DNA from: Paenibacillus lupini
GTDB taxonomy: Bacteria; Bacillota; Bacilli; Paenibacillales; Paenibacillaceae
Assembly (NCBI RefSeq): GCF_011761355.1
Contig: NZ_JAASRW010000002.1
Location: 186,001 to 250,000 of the forward strand
Reading direction: 5' to 3'
DNA: 64,000 bases
Under the pieces are notes generated by a model, which was not told where the DNA came from, made no database searches, and saw only the letters and a list, made by a program, of their open reading frames with translations. Every line of letters begins with the position of its first letter. Within the stretch, counting starts at the first letter, position 1. Shown one piece after another: positions 9,301-16,607 of the stretch. Position numbers and translations under genes: made by a program.

Positions 9301-11449
9301 GATCTTCAATAGTTACATTTGTCAGGATGACTCCGCTAGGGTTATGAATTTCAATAAAGTAGGTCACTTGCTCGCCGGGCTGCAATTCAAACCGATCGGT
9401 AAACTTTTTGACCAGTATCTCAAACCCTAAACTGAACTTCATGACAAAAGCATCGCTGCCTCCCCTCAAAAACGGCTGAATCACACCAGGCGTGACCGGG
9501 AAATTAGGGGAGAAGGTTTGGCCGGTCAAGTAAACGTTGCTTTCTTGATCGACCGCGATAGCATTATCCGTATCACTCGAGCTGCCTCCAATAAAGGTAG
9601 AAAAGACAAGCGAAGCGCCGTCAATGTTCAATTGGGTAAGGAAACCATCCCCGCCCTCCGGGAATGGATGAATCGCGTCAGGCGTGATGGGGAAATTAAA
9701 TGATCCAGTATTCCCTGTCACATAAGCGAAGCCTGAGCGAACAGCTATACCATTGCCTGAATCGGACCCTTCCCCGCCTAAAAAGGTGGAATAGACCTGA
9801 TAATTGCCATCCGAACTAAGTTTCGTTACAAAGGCTTCGGAAGCTCCCCCATGAAAAAAAGGCTGGAAGGATCCCGGCGTAACCGGAAAATCGAACGACG
9901 TAGTTGTTCCTGTCACGTAAGCCTGACCAAACTCATCTACAGCTATGCCTCGGCCTTCATCATCGCCGCTGCCGCTAAGAAAGGTGGAATAAAGGAGTGC
10001 AGATCCATTCTCATTCAATTTCGAGACGAAAGCGGATATGACACCGTTAAATGAGATTTGAAAAGCTCCGGGAGTTGTTGGGAAGTCGACGGAGGTAGTC
10101 ATTCCGGTTACATAGGCGTGGCCAAAATTGTCTATCGCAATGCCGAATGCTTCATCGTTGCCGAAGCCGCCAAGAAAAGTGGAGTATTCAAGCACTGTAC
10201 CGTCAACATTGATTTTCGCAACAAAAGCATCCTCCAGATTGCCTGCAAGTCCTGACTGCAGTGCACCAGGCGTGATTGGGAAATCGAAGGAATTTGTTGT
10301 ACCTGTTACATAGGCATTTCCCATACCATCAACAGCGATGTCAAAACCGATATCCTCTCCCTGTCCGCCAAGAAAGGTAGAATAGACAAGCGAGCTGCCG
10401 TCAGGACTTAATTTGGTTACAAATACGTCTTGATTGCCGCCATTAAACGGTTGAATAGCTCCCGGTGTCGTTGGAAAATTGGGGGAAAGGGTCTGCCCGG
10501 TCACATAGGCGTGGCCAAAATCATCCACCGCGATGCCGTTTCCTTGATCAGCGCTGCTGCCGCCAAGAAAGGTGGAGTATTCTAGGACATTTCCAAATGC
10601 ATTTAATTTTGAGACGAATACGGTTGACGATCCGTCGATAAAAGGCTCAAAGGCCCCGGGGGTTATCGGGAAATCAAAGGATACGGTTTGCCCTGTCACA
10701 TAGGCATTGCCAAATTGGTCTGTCGCGATGCTGAAGCCGGCATCGGTATCACTTCCTCCAAGAAAGGTGGAGTAAGTAAGCACTGGGTCTATAACTAATT
10801 CATAATTCGGGTCATAACTGTCAACCTCGAAGCCATAAACGCATGCTTCCTGTCCTTCAGGCAGAATGAATCTGCTTTCTACCGGAACCGTGAGGCCGTC
10901 AATGACCTGATAGCTAACTGGTTTCTTTTCTGACAATATGCCGTGCGGGGTACAGATGTGAAGATCTCCTTCATTGCTTAAGGTGAGCTTATCTGCTCCT
11001 CTGTAGACAAACCGGATATCGCCAAGTCTCGCACCTGGTTGTACCCTGACATCGTATTTGAAATCACCATCAACCTCATAGAAGATCAGGTCAACACCCG
11101 GCCATGGCTTACGATAGACAATCTCCCGATATGTCAGAAGGTTGGTATGCCAATCCTTCGGATTGTTGCCCATCATATAATGGACTTTCTCCGGTTGCTG
11201 GCAACGTCCTTCTATTGCTACTGTATTCGCACCTTGAAATTGCAGGAATAGAGCCATACCATCCTCTCGATCAGGCTTTCCGGTAAAAGCAAAAAGAACT
11301 TCTTCGGACGAAAAACCGATTTTAAATCCTGGCTGATTCGTAATAAAATGAATATTTGTACGAGCCTGCCCGGCATTTTCAATGAAGGTCATCGGGAACT
11401 GCCAATCTTCCCTAAGTGGTACCTGACGTTTTGTTTCATTTGGTATCAA
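6320..11449 (-). CDS. Very large SBBP-repeat and DUF11-repeat protein (1709 residues)
   Basis: An N-terminal ~210-residue beta-rich domain (FIENAGQ..., the type preceding SBBP repeats, DUF7948-like) is followed by seven ~65-residue SBBP propeller repeats. Each repeat begins YSTFLGG and contains AYVTG and FP-TPG. Ten ~100-residue DUF11-like immunoglobulin-fold repeats then run to the C terminus, with the signature PGETV.YT..V.N....TNV...D.L.G and a conserved RNT.T. No signal peptide, transmembrane segment, LPXTG or S-layer motif is visible, so how it reaches a surface, if it does, is unclear. The longest open frame starts at 11473, but AAAGGAGG (GGAGG at 11457-11461) lies inside it and points to the TTG at 11449. 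A role in spore or cell-surface structure is speculation. It has a strong terminator and no operon partner. Confidence 0.88.
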   Translation of the reverse strand: MIPNETKRQVPLREDWQFPMTFIENAGQARTNIHFITNQPGFKIGFSSEEVLFAFTGKPDREDGMALFLQFQGANTVAIEGRCQQPEKVHYMMGNNPKDWHTNLLTYREIVYRKPWPGVDLIFYEVDGDFKYDVRVQPGARLGDIRFVYRGADKLTLSNEGDLHICTPHGILSEKKPVSYQVIDGLTVPVESRFILPEGQEACVYGFEVDSYDPNYELVIDPVLTYSTFLGGSDTDAGFSIATDQFGNAYVTGQTVSFDFPITPGAFEPFIDGSSTVFVSKLNAFGNVLEYSTFLGGSSADQGNGIAVDDFGHAYVTGQTLSPNFPTTPGAIQPFNGGNQDVFVTKLSPDGSSLVYSTFLGGQGEDIGFDIAVDGMGNAYVTGTTNSFDFPITPGALQSGLAGNLEDAFVAKINVDGTVLEYSTFLGGFGNDEAFGIAIDNFGHAYVTGMTTSVDFPTTPGAFQISFNGVISAFVSKLNENGSALLYSTFLSGSGDDEGRGIAVDEFGQAYVTGTTTSFDFPVTPGSFQPFFHGGASEAFVTKLSSDGNYQVYSTFLGGEGSDSGNGIAVRSGFAYVTGNTGSFNFPITPDAIHPFPEGGDGFLTQLNIDGASLVFSTFIGGSSSDTDNAIAVDQESNVYLTGQTFSPNFPVTPGVIQPFLRGGSDAFVMKFSLGFEILVKKFTDRFELQPGEQVTYFIEIHNPSGVILTNVTIEDPLIGIFHFIPDIPPFSFQIFEFAFDIPLDFPLGIFRNTVRVITDQTSKPIEAETEILVTGTPILIARKTVEPPAAAPGDTVIFIIVLENIGSADLINVHISDPFIGLDEFIGDIHVGMSLEIQWPFVIPPDAQAGFTIANIATITAGNLPQPEEVGTVVEVLPVPRLEINKSADRNVVHQGETVNFTITVSNTGNTELFNVLVTDDLTGFETVIPVLFIGQSETFIVTLFVPLETPPQTYTNTAAAVSNQTDPVLANEEVTVLADPLLGIKKTPAALTVVIGQTIEYTVTLVNFGNVPLTGIRIIDELLGIDQPVPDLAVGEELEFVFTFTFPRQTPIGSDIVNILSVVSNETGPQEVESVVTVTGAGLSLLKESDRATAIPGETVVYTMTVTNLLDVPQTNVVLNDVLLGLSETIDVLPANGSVTRTLSFTIPVDAAAGSIIRNTFTTSSDQTPLLETIAEVVVLETPGPSLVIQKIPDRNATAPGETVIYTLTITNLLDVPQTNVVLTDTLLGFSETIDILPANGSVTRTVSFTIPADAVIGSIIRNTFTAVSEQTPLLETAAEIAVQAPPAPSLVIHKLPDRNTAAPGESISYTLTVTNLTAVVQTNVVLSDVLLGLNETIAVLLANETITRTVTFTVPADTVIGSLIRNTFTVASDQTPLLETIAEVLVQTAPIAETTLSVRKRPDRNTAEPGETIQYTVEVTNTGTNPASNVVVHDSLTGEQIIIPVIAPGQTERVSFAFLVSAGSTQGTLIANRVTVTWLEQPALTPPAQDEARVVVTVPAELPEINIEVQPENPVPGGTVLKIITVTNVTANPLTNVRVFDPLLGFRTTIPLLAPGESRVFTLQLPISAGTQGGTVLRNTVTIISEETPLQQEEAVIQIQSLPDASLIETVDRPVGRPGETVIFTIQFRNTGNVPLLNVRLTAPLLNLQLRLTEFDVGARETLRVPFVLPEVEEESVLVSPVTLLSDNGPTRTASASVTVIPEDEE

Positions 11450-11605
11450 GTTTTCTCCTCCTTTAAAGATCAACCGAACAACCAGATTCGAGCAGTTACT
11501 TTCCTTTTAAACCACAATGCGCATAAAAATGTGAATACTATTCTTACATAGATTTATGAGTTGGGATTATTCATATTGCTTATCCTGTAAAAATTTGTTT
11601 TAAAG

Positions 11606-11646
11606 TAAAGAAAAAAGTCCCGATGATTACAAGAATCATCGGGACT
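11606..11646 (-). terminator. Terminator of the Gfo/Idh/MocA oxidoreductase gene
   Basis: A perfect 13-bp stem (AGTCCCGATGATT / AATCATCGGGACT) at 11616-11646 is followed on the minus strand by a T-rich run. It lies 8 nt after the stop codon of the oxidoreductase. Confidence 0.92.
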
Positions 11647-11653
11647 ACCAACG

Positions 11654-12706
11654 TTATATGACCTTCACGGATTCTCCTGTCGCTATCGCTTCGTCTATAG
11701 CCATAGCTAGCTTGACGTCGATTAAGGCCTCGGACAAGGAATAGAAGCTTACTCCTTCTCTGACATAAGTCGTCATACGGGACAAGGCTTCCGCAATCGC
11801 AATCTCCTCGTCGGAGAGCGATGCAGGGTAATACGGGTTGCGGAACAAACATTCCGAGCCTGCACGCAGCTCGCGCAGCGATAACGGAGCGAGGCTTCCT
11901 TCCAATCCATCCTGCTGCCTGCTAATAGTAATGGTCTCATAATCCACAGCACCAAGACTTCTGGTAACCTCGTTATCTCTAATTTCCCCATGGGAGCCGC
12001 GGATCAAGACGCGGTTATGCCGAAGTGGGGAGAAATATTGGGATCCAGCAAAGTCGAGTACCGCACTCTTACCATCTTGGAAGGTAAGGATGGCAATATC
12101 CTGCTGATCGGTCTCCAGGTTGCCTTGTACAGCCCGTCCACGATGCGGCACTTCTTGAATAGGAAACTTGAAGCGCCGGGCAACGATTTCACAGCTCGAC
12201 GAATGCGGCAGGGACAGCCAATGGCGGATTAGGCTGACTCCATGATAACCGTGACCTGCAGATACCTGTACGTGACTTACTTCACCAATAGCTCCTGAGG
12301 AGATAAGGGCGGTACGAGCTGCGTGGTACGGCTGCAGCGGATATTGCTCAGCAATCTGAATAGGTGCGCCTTCCGAGATGAGAGCAGATATGATCTTTAT
12401 TCCTTCTTCATCGGCTGCAGGCGGAGTTTCGGCCATGATTGGCTTTCCTATTGAAGCGAGTTGCTTCAATAAAGATGGCGTGGATGTCTTGGAGACGGCA
12501 GTGAGGAGAAAATCACAATGCTCAGCTAGTTCTTCTGGTGACTGATATAGCTTTAAACCCCATTCTGCCGCGGCTTCCTCATATTTGGCTTGGTCACGGA
12601 CTACGACGCCAACCGCCTTGAACAAGTGAGGCAGCTGGCTGGCGATCCGCAAGTAAGCCTCCGTTCTCCATCCAAATCCGATAATTCCAAAACGTATAGC
12701 GTTCAT
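11654..12706 (-). CDS. Gfo/Idh/MocA-family NAD(P)-dependent oxidoreductase
   Basis: This 350-residue protein has an N-terminal Rossmann fold (RFGIIGFGWRTEAYLRIA) and the family's alpha/beta C-terminal domain. The usual EKP active-site motif reads AETP here, and EQYPLQP replaces the common E-x-R-x-x-P. The precise chemistry on a sugar or cyclitol substrate therefore cannot be assigned. The start ATG 12706 follows AGGAGG. It lies 39 bp downstream of the AraC gene on the same strand, probably in one transcript, and backs onto the L-galactose operon. A role in metabolising a related sugar or aldonate is reasonable but unproven. Confidence 0.85.
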   Translation of the reverse strand: MNAIRFGIIGFGWRTEAYLRIASQLPHLFKAVGVVVRDQAKYEEAAAEWGLKLYQSPEELAEHCDFLLTAVSKTSTPSLLKQLASIGKPIMAETPPAADEEGIKIISALISEGAPIQIAEQYPLQPYHAARTALISSGAIGEVSHVQVSAGHGYHGVSLIRHWLSLPHSSSCEIVARRFKFPIQEVPHRGRAVQGNLETDQQDIAILTFQDGKSAVLDFAGSQYFSPLRHNRVLIRGSHGEIRDNEVTRSLGAVDYETITISRQQDGLEGSLAPLSLRELRAGSECLFRNPYYPASLSDEEIAIAEALSRMTTYVREGVSFYSLSEALIDVKLAMAIDEAIATGESVKVI

Positions 12707-12745
12707 ATTTAATCCTCCTATGGTGTTGTAAAAGTAATTGCTAGT

Positions 12746-13636
12746 TTAGCGATGACTACGTTTATAATCTGACGGAGTCATTCCAGTGACCAGCTTGAAT
12801 TTCTTATAAAAATAGGACTCGCTTTCAAATCCGCATTGGACACAAATTGTGCTGATCGTATCCTCAGTATCCATAAGCAGCTCCTTCGCAAGCATGATCT
12901 TCTTCACGAGAATATATTCTGTTACGTTCATACCTGTCCATTGTTTAAACACTCTGGAGAAGTGGGAAGAGGTGACTGCTGCCTTAGAAGACAACGCGGC
13001 AAGATTCAATTCATCAGACCCTATATTTGCTTCGATATAGCCTAATATGGATCTGACCCAGGCAGGCTCCGAGCTTGAGTCACGACGACGGTGGCCTTCA
13101 GGTTCTGGATCGGATAAAACCATACGGTTTAATCTTAATAGAAAATCATGAAGCCGTATTAAGATCGCTACCCGGTAATTCGGAAGCTGCTGATTCTGTT
13201 CTTCTTTCATCGCCTCAATGAGCTGGATAAGCACAGCTTGTTGATCAGACGAAGGTTCCATCTTATAGCTTTTTGTCTTTCTAACTTGTTCGAAGCAGCG
13301 CAGCAGCGAATAAGATTCACCCAGCTCCATAGGCTGAATTAATTGCGGAGCAAAAAAGATTGCGCTAGATGTTACTGGGCATTGCTCATCAGGAAATGCT
13401 CGATGGACGGTATTACCTGGAATGAGGAACATGGCTCCGGGGTTCATTTCATAGAAAGTATGGTTGATGAAAAAGGTTCCTGTACCCGCATAGACATAGA
13501 CGATCTCATACCAGTCATGCAAATGATCCGGAAGCTCCGTCTGCGGTGACTTGGTGTCTTGATACACAAGGCTGAACGGGAATTTGGCCGGGTCCTCGAA
13601 TCGTTTCTGTACAGCTTTCACAGCTGTAATCACCAT
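12746..13636 (-). CDS. AraC-family transcriptional regulator
   Basis: This 296-residue regulator has an N-terminal cupin sensor (LPDHLHDWYEIVYVYAG..., ~35-110) and a C-terminal AraC double helix-turn-helix (SSHFSRVFKQWTGMNVTEYI, then CGFESESYFYKKFK). It is transcribed divergently from the aldo/keto reductase operon, with 120 bp between starts, so it is the natural candidate activator of that operon. It probably shares a transcript with the downstream oxidoreductase. The ribosome binding site is weak (AAAGAGAGG about 11 nt before ATG 13636). Confidence 0.88.
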   Translation of the reverse strand: MVITAVKAVQKRFEDPAKFPFSLVYQDTKSPQTELPDHLHDWYEIVYVYAGTGTFFINHTFYEMNPGAMFLIPGNTVHRAFPDEQCPVTSSAIFFAPQLIQPMELGESYSLLRCFEQVRKTKSYKMEPSSDQQAVLIQLIEAMKEEQNQQLPNYRVAILIRLHDFLLRLNRMVLSDPEPEGHRRRDSSSEPAWVRSILGYIEANIGSDELNLAALSSKAAVTSSHFSRVFKQWTGMNVTEYILVKKIMLAKELLMDTEDTISTICVQCGFESESYFYKKFKLVTGMTPSDYKRSHR

Positions 13637-13689
13637 CCTTGTTATAACCTCTCTTTAGATGATAGCAAATAAGAGCATAAAATAACAGA

Positions 13690-13705
13690 ATTAGAGCGTT
13701 ATCAT
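13690..13705. promoter_or_regulatory. Possible cre (CcpA) site in the divergent promoter region
   Basis: ATTAGAGCGTTATCAT matches the cre consensus WTGNAANCGNWWNCAW except at two positions (G3, A5). It lies between the AraC start (13636) and the aldo/keto reductase start (13757), where carbon catabolite control would affect the sugar operon. Two mismatches make this only suggestive. Confidence 0.35.
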
Positions 13706-13756
13706 GTGTGATTATGCTAGTGTAAAATGGAATTAATTCATCTTGGAGGTACAAAT

Positions 13757-14701
13757 ATGCAATATAGAAAACTAGGTAAGACAGATCTCGACGTATCGGT
13801 ACTCAGCTTTGGCGCCTCGTCTCTTGGCTCCGTATTCCGTGAAACAGATGAAAGCGAGAGTATTCGTACCGTTCATGCAGCGCTGGATTCAGGTATTAAT
13901 TTCATTGACGTGTCCCCTTATTATGGGCTTACGAAAGCAGAGGCTGTGCTGGGAAAAGCGATTAAGACGGTTCCGCGTGACCGGTTCTATTTATCAAGCA
14001 AGGCGGGCAGATATGGAGCTGAAAGCTTCGATTTCTCCAGCGGCAAAATAACGGCGAGTGTAGATGAAAGCTTGCGCCGATTGAATACGGATTATTTGGA
14101 TATTCTCTTCCTGCATGATATTGAGTTCGTGGAGCCCCAGGTCATCTATGAGGAAGCGATTCCGGCACTTCAGAGGCTGAAGGCTGAAGGGAAAATCCGC
14201 CATACAGGCATTTGCGGCTTGCCGCTGAACTTGTTCGAAGAGTTCCTGCCCAAGGTGGAGATCGATGCCATTATCTCGTATTGTCATTATTCCTTGAATG
14301 ATACAACACTGGAGAGGCTGCTGCCTCTCTTGGAAAAGCATCGGATTGGACTTGTGAACGCCTCTCCTTTATCGATGGGGCTGCTTAGTACACGCGGCAC
14401 TCCGGAGTGGCATCCGGCAAGTTCGGAGGTGAAGGCGGTATGCAAGCGAGCGGCCGACTATTGTGCAGAGCAGGGCGGGGATATCGCAAAGTTAGCCGTT
14501 CAGTTCTCAACGATGAACAGTCGGATTCCAACAACCTTGGTAAGTACAGCTAATCCTTCGAACATTGAGAACAATGCCCGTTGGGTTGATGAATCTATTA
14601 ATTTGGAGCTGCTCACAGAAGTTAGAGGAATCTTGGAGCCAGTATTTGATCGGACATGGGAAAGCGGCATTGCTAGATATAATACCAATCTGAAGTTGTA
14701 A
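13757..14701 (+). CDS. Aldo/keto reductase, probable L-galactose dehydrogenase
   Basis: The product (314 residues) is an AKR TIM-barrel oxidoreductase. It resembles plant and bacterial L-galactose dehydrogenases: LGKT.L.VS.LSFGAS.LGSVF, the active-site tyrosine in DVSPYYG (~residues 51-57), GRYG.ESFDFS, LFLHDIEF, ISYCHYSLND, ASPLSMGLL, and PEWHPAS. The expected reaction is NAD(P)-dependent oxidation of L-galactose (or L-fucose) to the lactone. GGAGG at 13745-13749 is 7 nt before ATG 13757; the in-frame ATG at 13727 has no site. It is the first gene of a tight operon, followed after 16 nt by the zinc dehydrogenase. L-fucose or D-threo-aldose is the main alternative substrate. Confidence 0.88.
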   Translation: MQYRKLGKTDLDVSVLSFGASSLGSVFRETDESESIRTVHAALDSGINFIDVSPYYGLTKAEAVLGKAIKTVPRDRFYLSSKAGRYGAESFDFSSGKITASVDESLRRLNTDYLDILFLHDIEFVEPQVIYEEAIPALQRLKAEGKIRHTGICGLPLNLFEEFLPKVEIDAIISYCHYSLNDTTLERLLPLLEKHRIGLVNASPLSMGLLSTRGTPEWHPASSEVKAVCKRAADYCAEQGGDIAKLAVQFSTMNSRIPTTLVSTANPSNIENNARWVDESINLELLTEVRGILEPVFDRTWESGIARYNTNLKL

Positions 14702-14717
14702 CAAGGAGATGCAGGCT

Positions 14718-15734
14718 GTGAAAGGGATCATATGCGAAGATATTGAAAGATTTACATTCACTGAGCTCGAAGAGCCGACGTTTGTTCAAGGCGAGGCAAT
14801 CGTTCGGATTAAACGGATTGGCATTTGCGGGACAGATCTGCATGCCTTTAAAGGGAACCAGCCTTTTTTTACATACCCGCGTATTCTTGGTCATGAGCTT
14901 TCTGGGGTTATTGAACAGATTGGAGCGAATGAAGTGGGGTTACAAGCCGGAGATCAGGTAAGTATTATTCCTTATTTGCATTGCGGCTCCTGTGTCGCTT
15001 GCCGAAGCGGGAAGACAAACTGCTGTACCTCTATTCGGGTGCTTGGCGTACATACCGATGGTGGGATGAGGGAGAAAATCTCCGTTCCAATCTCCCATCT
15101 GCTCCTGACAAACGAGTTAACACTGGAGCAAGCTGCAGTCATCGAGCCATTAAGTATTGGAGCACATGCCATCCGACGCTCAGGACTTTCTGCAGGAGAG
15201 ACGGCGCTAGTCATTGGAGCGGGTCCTATTGGATTAGGTGTTATGGCGCTAGCGAAGCATCTTGGTGCAAAGGTCATCGCTATGGATATTAATGATGAGA
15301 GATTAAGCTTCTGTAAGCAGTGGGCGCAGGTGGATCATACGGTTAATGCGCTGCAAAATCCGGCTGCTGAGCTGGAAGCATTAACAAACGGAGAGTATCC
15401 AACAGTTGTATTTGATGCCACAGGTAATGCTCAGTCGATGTCTGGTGCCGTTCAATATGCTGCCCATGGTGGGACACTTGTCTATGTTGGGCTGGTAAAA
15501 GGTGATCTTTCGTTTAATGATGCAGAGTTTCATAAGCGTGAGTTAACGATCATGGGGAGCCGTAATGCAACAAGAGAGGACTTTAAGCACGTGCTTGGTG
15601 TGATTAGGGAAGGCGGTATCGACTTAGATCGTTATGTCACTCATCGTGTGCCGTTTGAGCAGATGATTGATCAATTCGAGAGCTGGCTGGATCCAGCCTC
15701 CAAAGTGATAAAAGCGATGGTTGAACTAGACTGA
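14718..15734 (+). CDS. Zinc-dependent MDR dehydrogenase, probable L-galactonate 5-dehydrogenase (LgoD/RspB type)
   Basis: This 338-residue medium-chain dehydrogenase carries catalytic zinc ligands (GICGTDLH, LGHE), the four-cysteine structural zinc lobe (CGSCVACRSGKTNCC) and a Rossmann motif (GAGPIGLG). Lineage-specific stretches match the E. coli L-galactonate oxidoreductase LgoD as I recall it: GNQPFFTYPR, GVHTDGGM, VGLVKGDLSF, EFHKRELTIMGSRNAT.EDF. The expected reaction is L-galactonate to D-tagaturonate. The ATG at 14709 touches AAGGAG (14703-14708) with no spacer; the GTG at 14718 has a 9-nt spacer and is the better start. Operon position between a sugar dehydrogenase and a lactonase supports the call. 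Confidence 0.87.
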   Translation: MKGIICEDIERFTFTELEEPTFVQGEAIVRIKRIGICGTDLHAFKGNQPFFTYPRILGHELSGVIEQIGANEVGLQAGDQVSIIPYLHCGSCVACRSGKTNCCTSIRVLGVHTDGGMREKISVPISHLLLTNELTLEQAAVIEPLSIGAHAIRRSGLSAGETALVIGAGPIGLGVMALAKHLGAKVIAMDINDERLSFCKQWAQVDHTVNALQNPAAELEALTNGEYPTVVFDATGNAQSMSGAVQYAAHGGTLVYVGLVKGDLSFNDAEFHKRELTIMGSRNATREDFKHVLGVIREGGIDLDRYVTHRVPFEQMIDQFESWLDPASKVIKAMVELD

Positions 15735-15762
15735 AGCCTTCGGGTATAAGGAGGACAACGGG

Positions 15763-16605
15763 ATGAGAATCGACGCCCATCAGCATTTTTGGATTTATAA
15801 TGAGCAGGATTATAGCTGGATGTCTGAGGAACATAAGCCGATTCAACAGGACTTTCTTCCGCAGCATTTAAAGCCATTATTGCAGAAAAGCGTTTTCGAC
15901 GGTTCTATCGCGGTTCAAGCCAGGCAGTCACTGCAAGAAACCGAATGGCTCCTCTCACTGGCCGGCGAGCATCCCGAAGTGAAAGGGGTAGTCGGCTGGG
16001 TGGACTTATGCTCCACACAAGTGGAACAGCAGCTGGAGCGATATGCCCGTAATCCGCTGCTGAGAGGAGTGCGTCATGTTGTACATGACGAGCCAGAAGA
16101 TGCTTTTTTGCTAAGGGATGATTTCCGCAGAGGTATTGCAGCACTTGAAAGGTTTGGCTTAACTTATGATCTGTTGATCTTCCCGAAGCATCTCCCCTAT
16201 GCCGTAGATCTTGTGAAAACATTTCCTAATCAGCGATTTGTATTGGATCATATCGCGAAGCCGGATATCGCTCACCGAATTGTATCGCCGTGGAGGGAAG
16301 AGCTGGCTCAACTGGCTGCCTATCAGAATGTCTATTGCAAGCTTTCTGGCATGGTGACAGAGGCCGCTTGGGGATATTGGAAGGAAGAAGATTTCAAGCC
16401 TTACCTGGATCTTGTATTCGAATGCTTCGGAACGGACAGGTTGATGATTGGCTCCGATTGGCCGGTCTGTACACTTAGCGGAACTTATGAAGGAACGATA
16501 AACATCGTCAAGCAATATATCAATCGGTTCACAGCCGAAGCTCAAGCTCAAATACTAGGCGGCAATTGCGCCGAATTTTATGGAATCAGTCAGGGGGAGA
16601 AATAA
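15763..16605 (+). CDS. COG3618 amidohydrolase, probable L-galactono-/L-fucono-lactonase
   Basis: The 280-residue protein is a metal-dependent amidohydrolase-superfamily lactonase. It begins RIDAHQHFW with the HxH metal ligands (H6, H8), followed by the family-typical QDFLP, a HIAKPDI strand and the catalytic aspartate in MIGSDWPV (D232). COG3618 members open aldono-1,5-lactones such as those of L-fucose, L-galactose and L-rhamnose. In this operon it would convert the lactone from the aldo/keto reductase to L-galactonate. It has a strong AGGAGG-like site and a 28-bp gap from the dehydrogenase; its stop lies 2 nt before the GH95 start. Confidence 0.9.
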   Translation: MRIDAHQHFWIYNEQDYSWMSEEHKPIQQDFLPQHLKPLLQKSVFDGSIAVQARQSLQETEWLLSLAGEHPEVKGVVGWVDLCSTQVEQQLERYARNPLLRGVRHVVHDEPEDAFLLRDDFRRGIAALERFGLTYDLLIFPKHLPYAVDLVKTFPNQRFVLDHIAKPDIAHRIVSPWREELAQLAAYQNVYCKLSGMVTEAAWGYWKEEDFKPYLDLVFECFGTDRLMIGSDWPVCTLSGTYEGTINIVKQYINRFTAEAQAQILGGNCAEFYGISQGEK

Positions 16606-16607
16606 AG

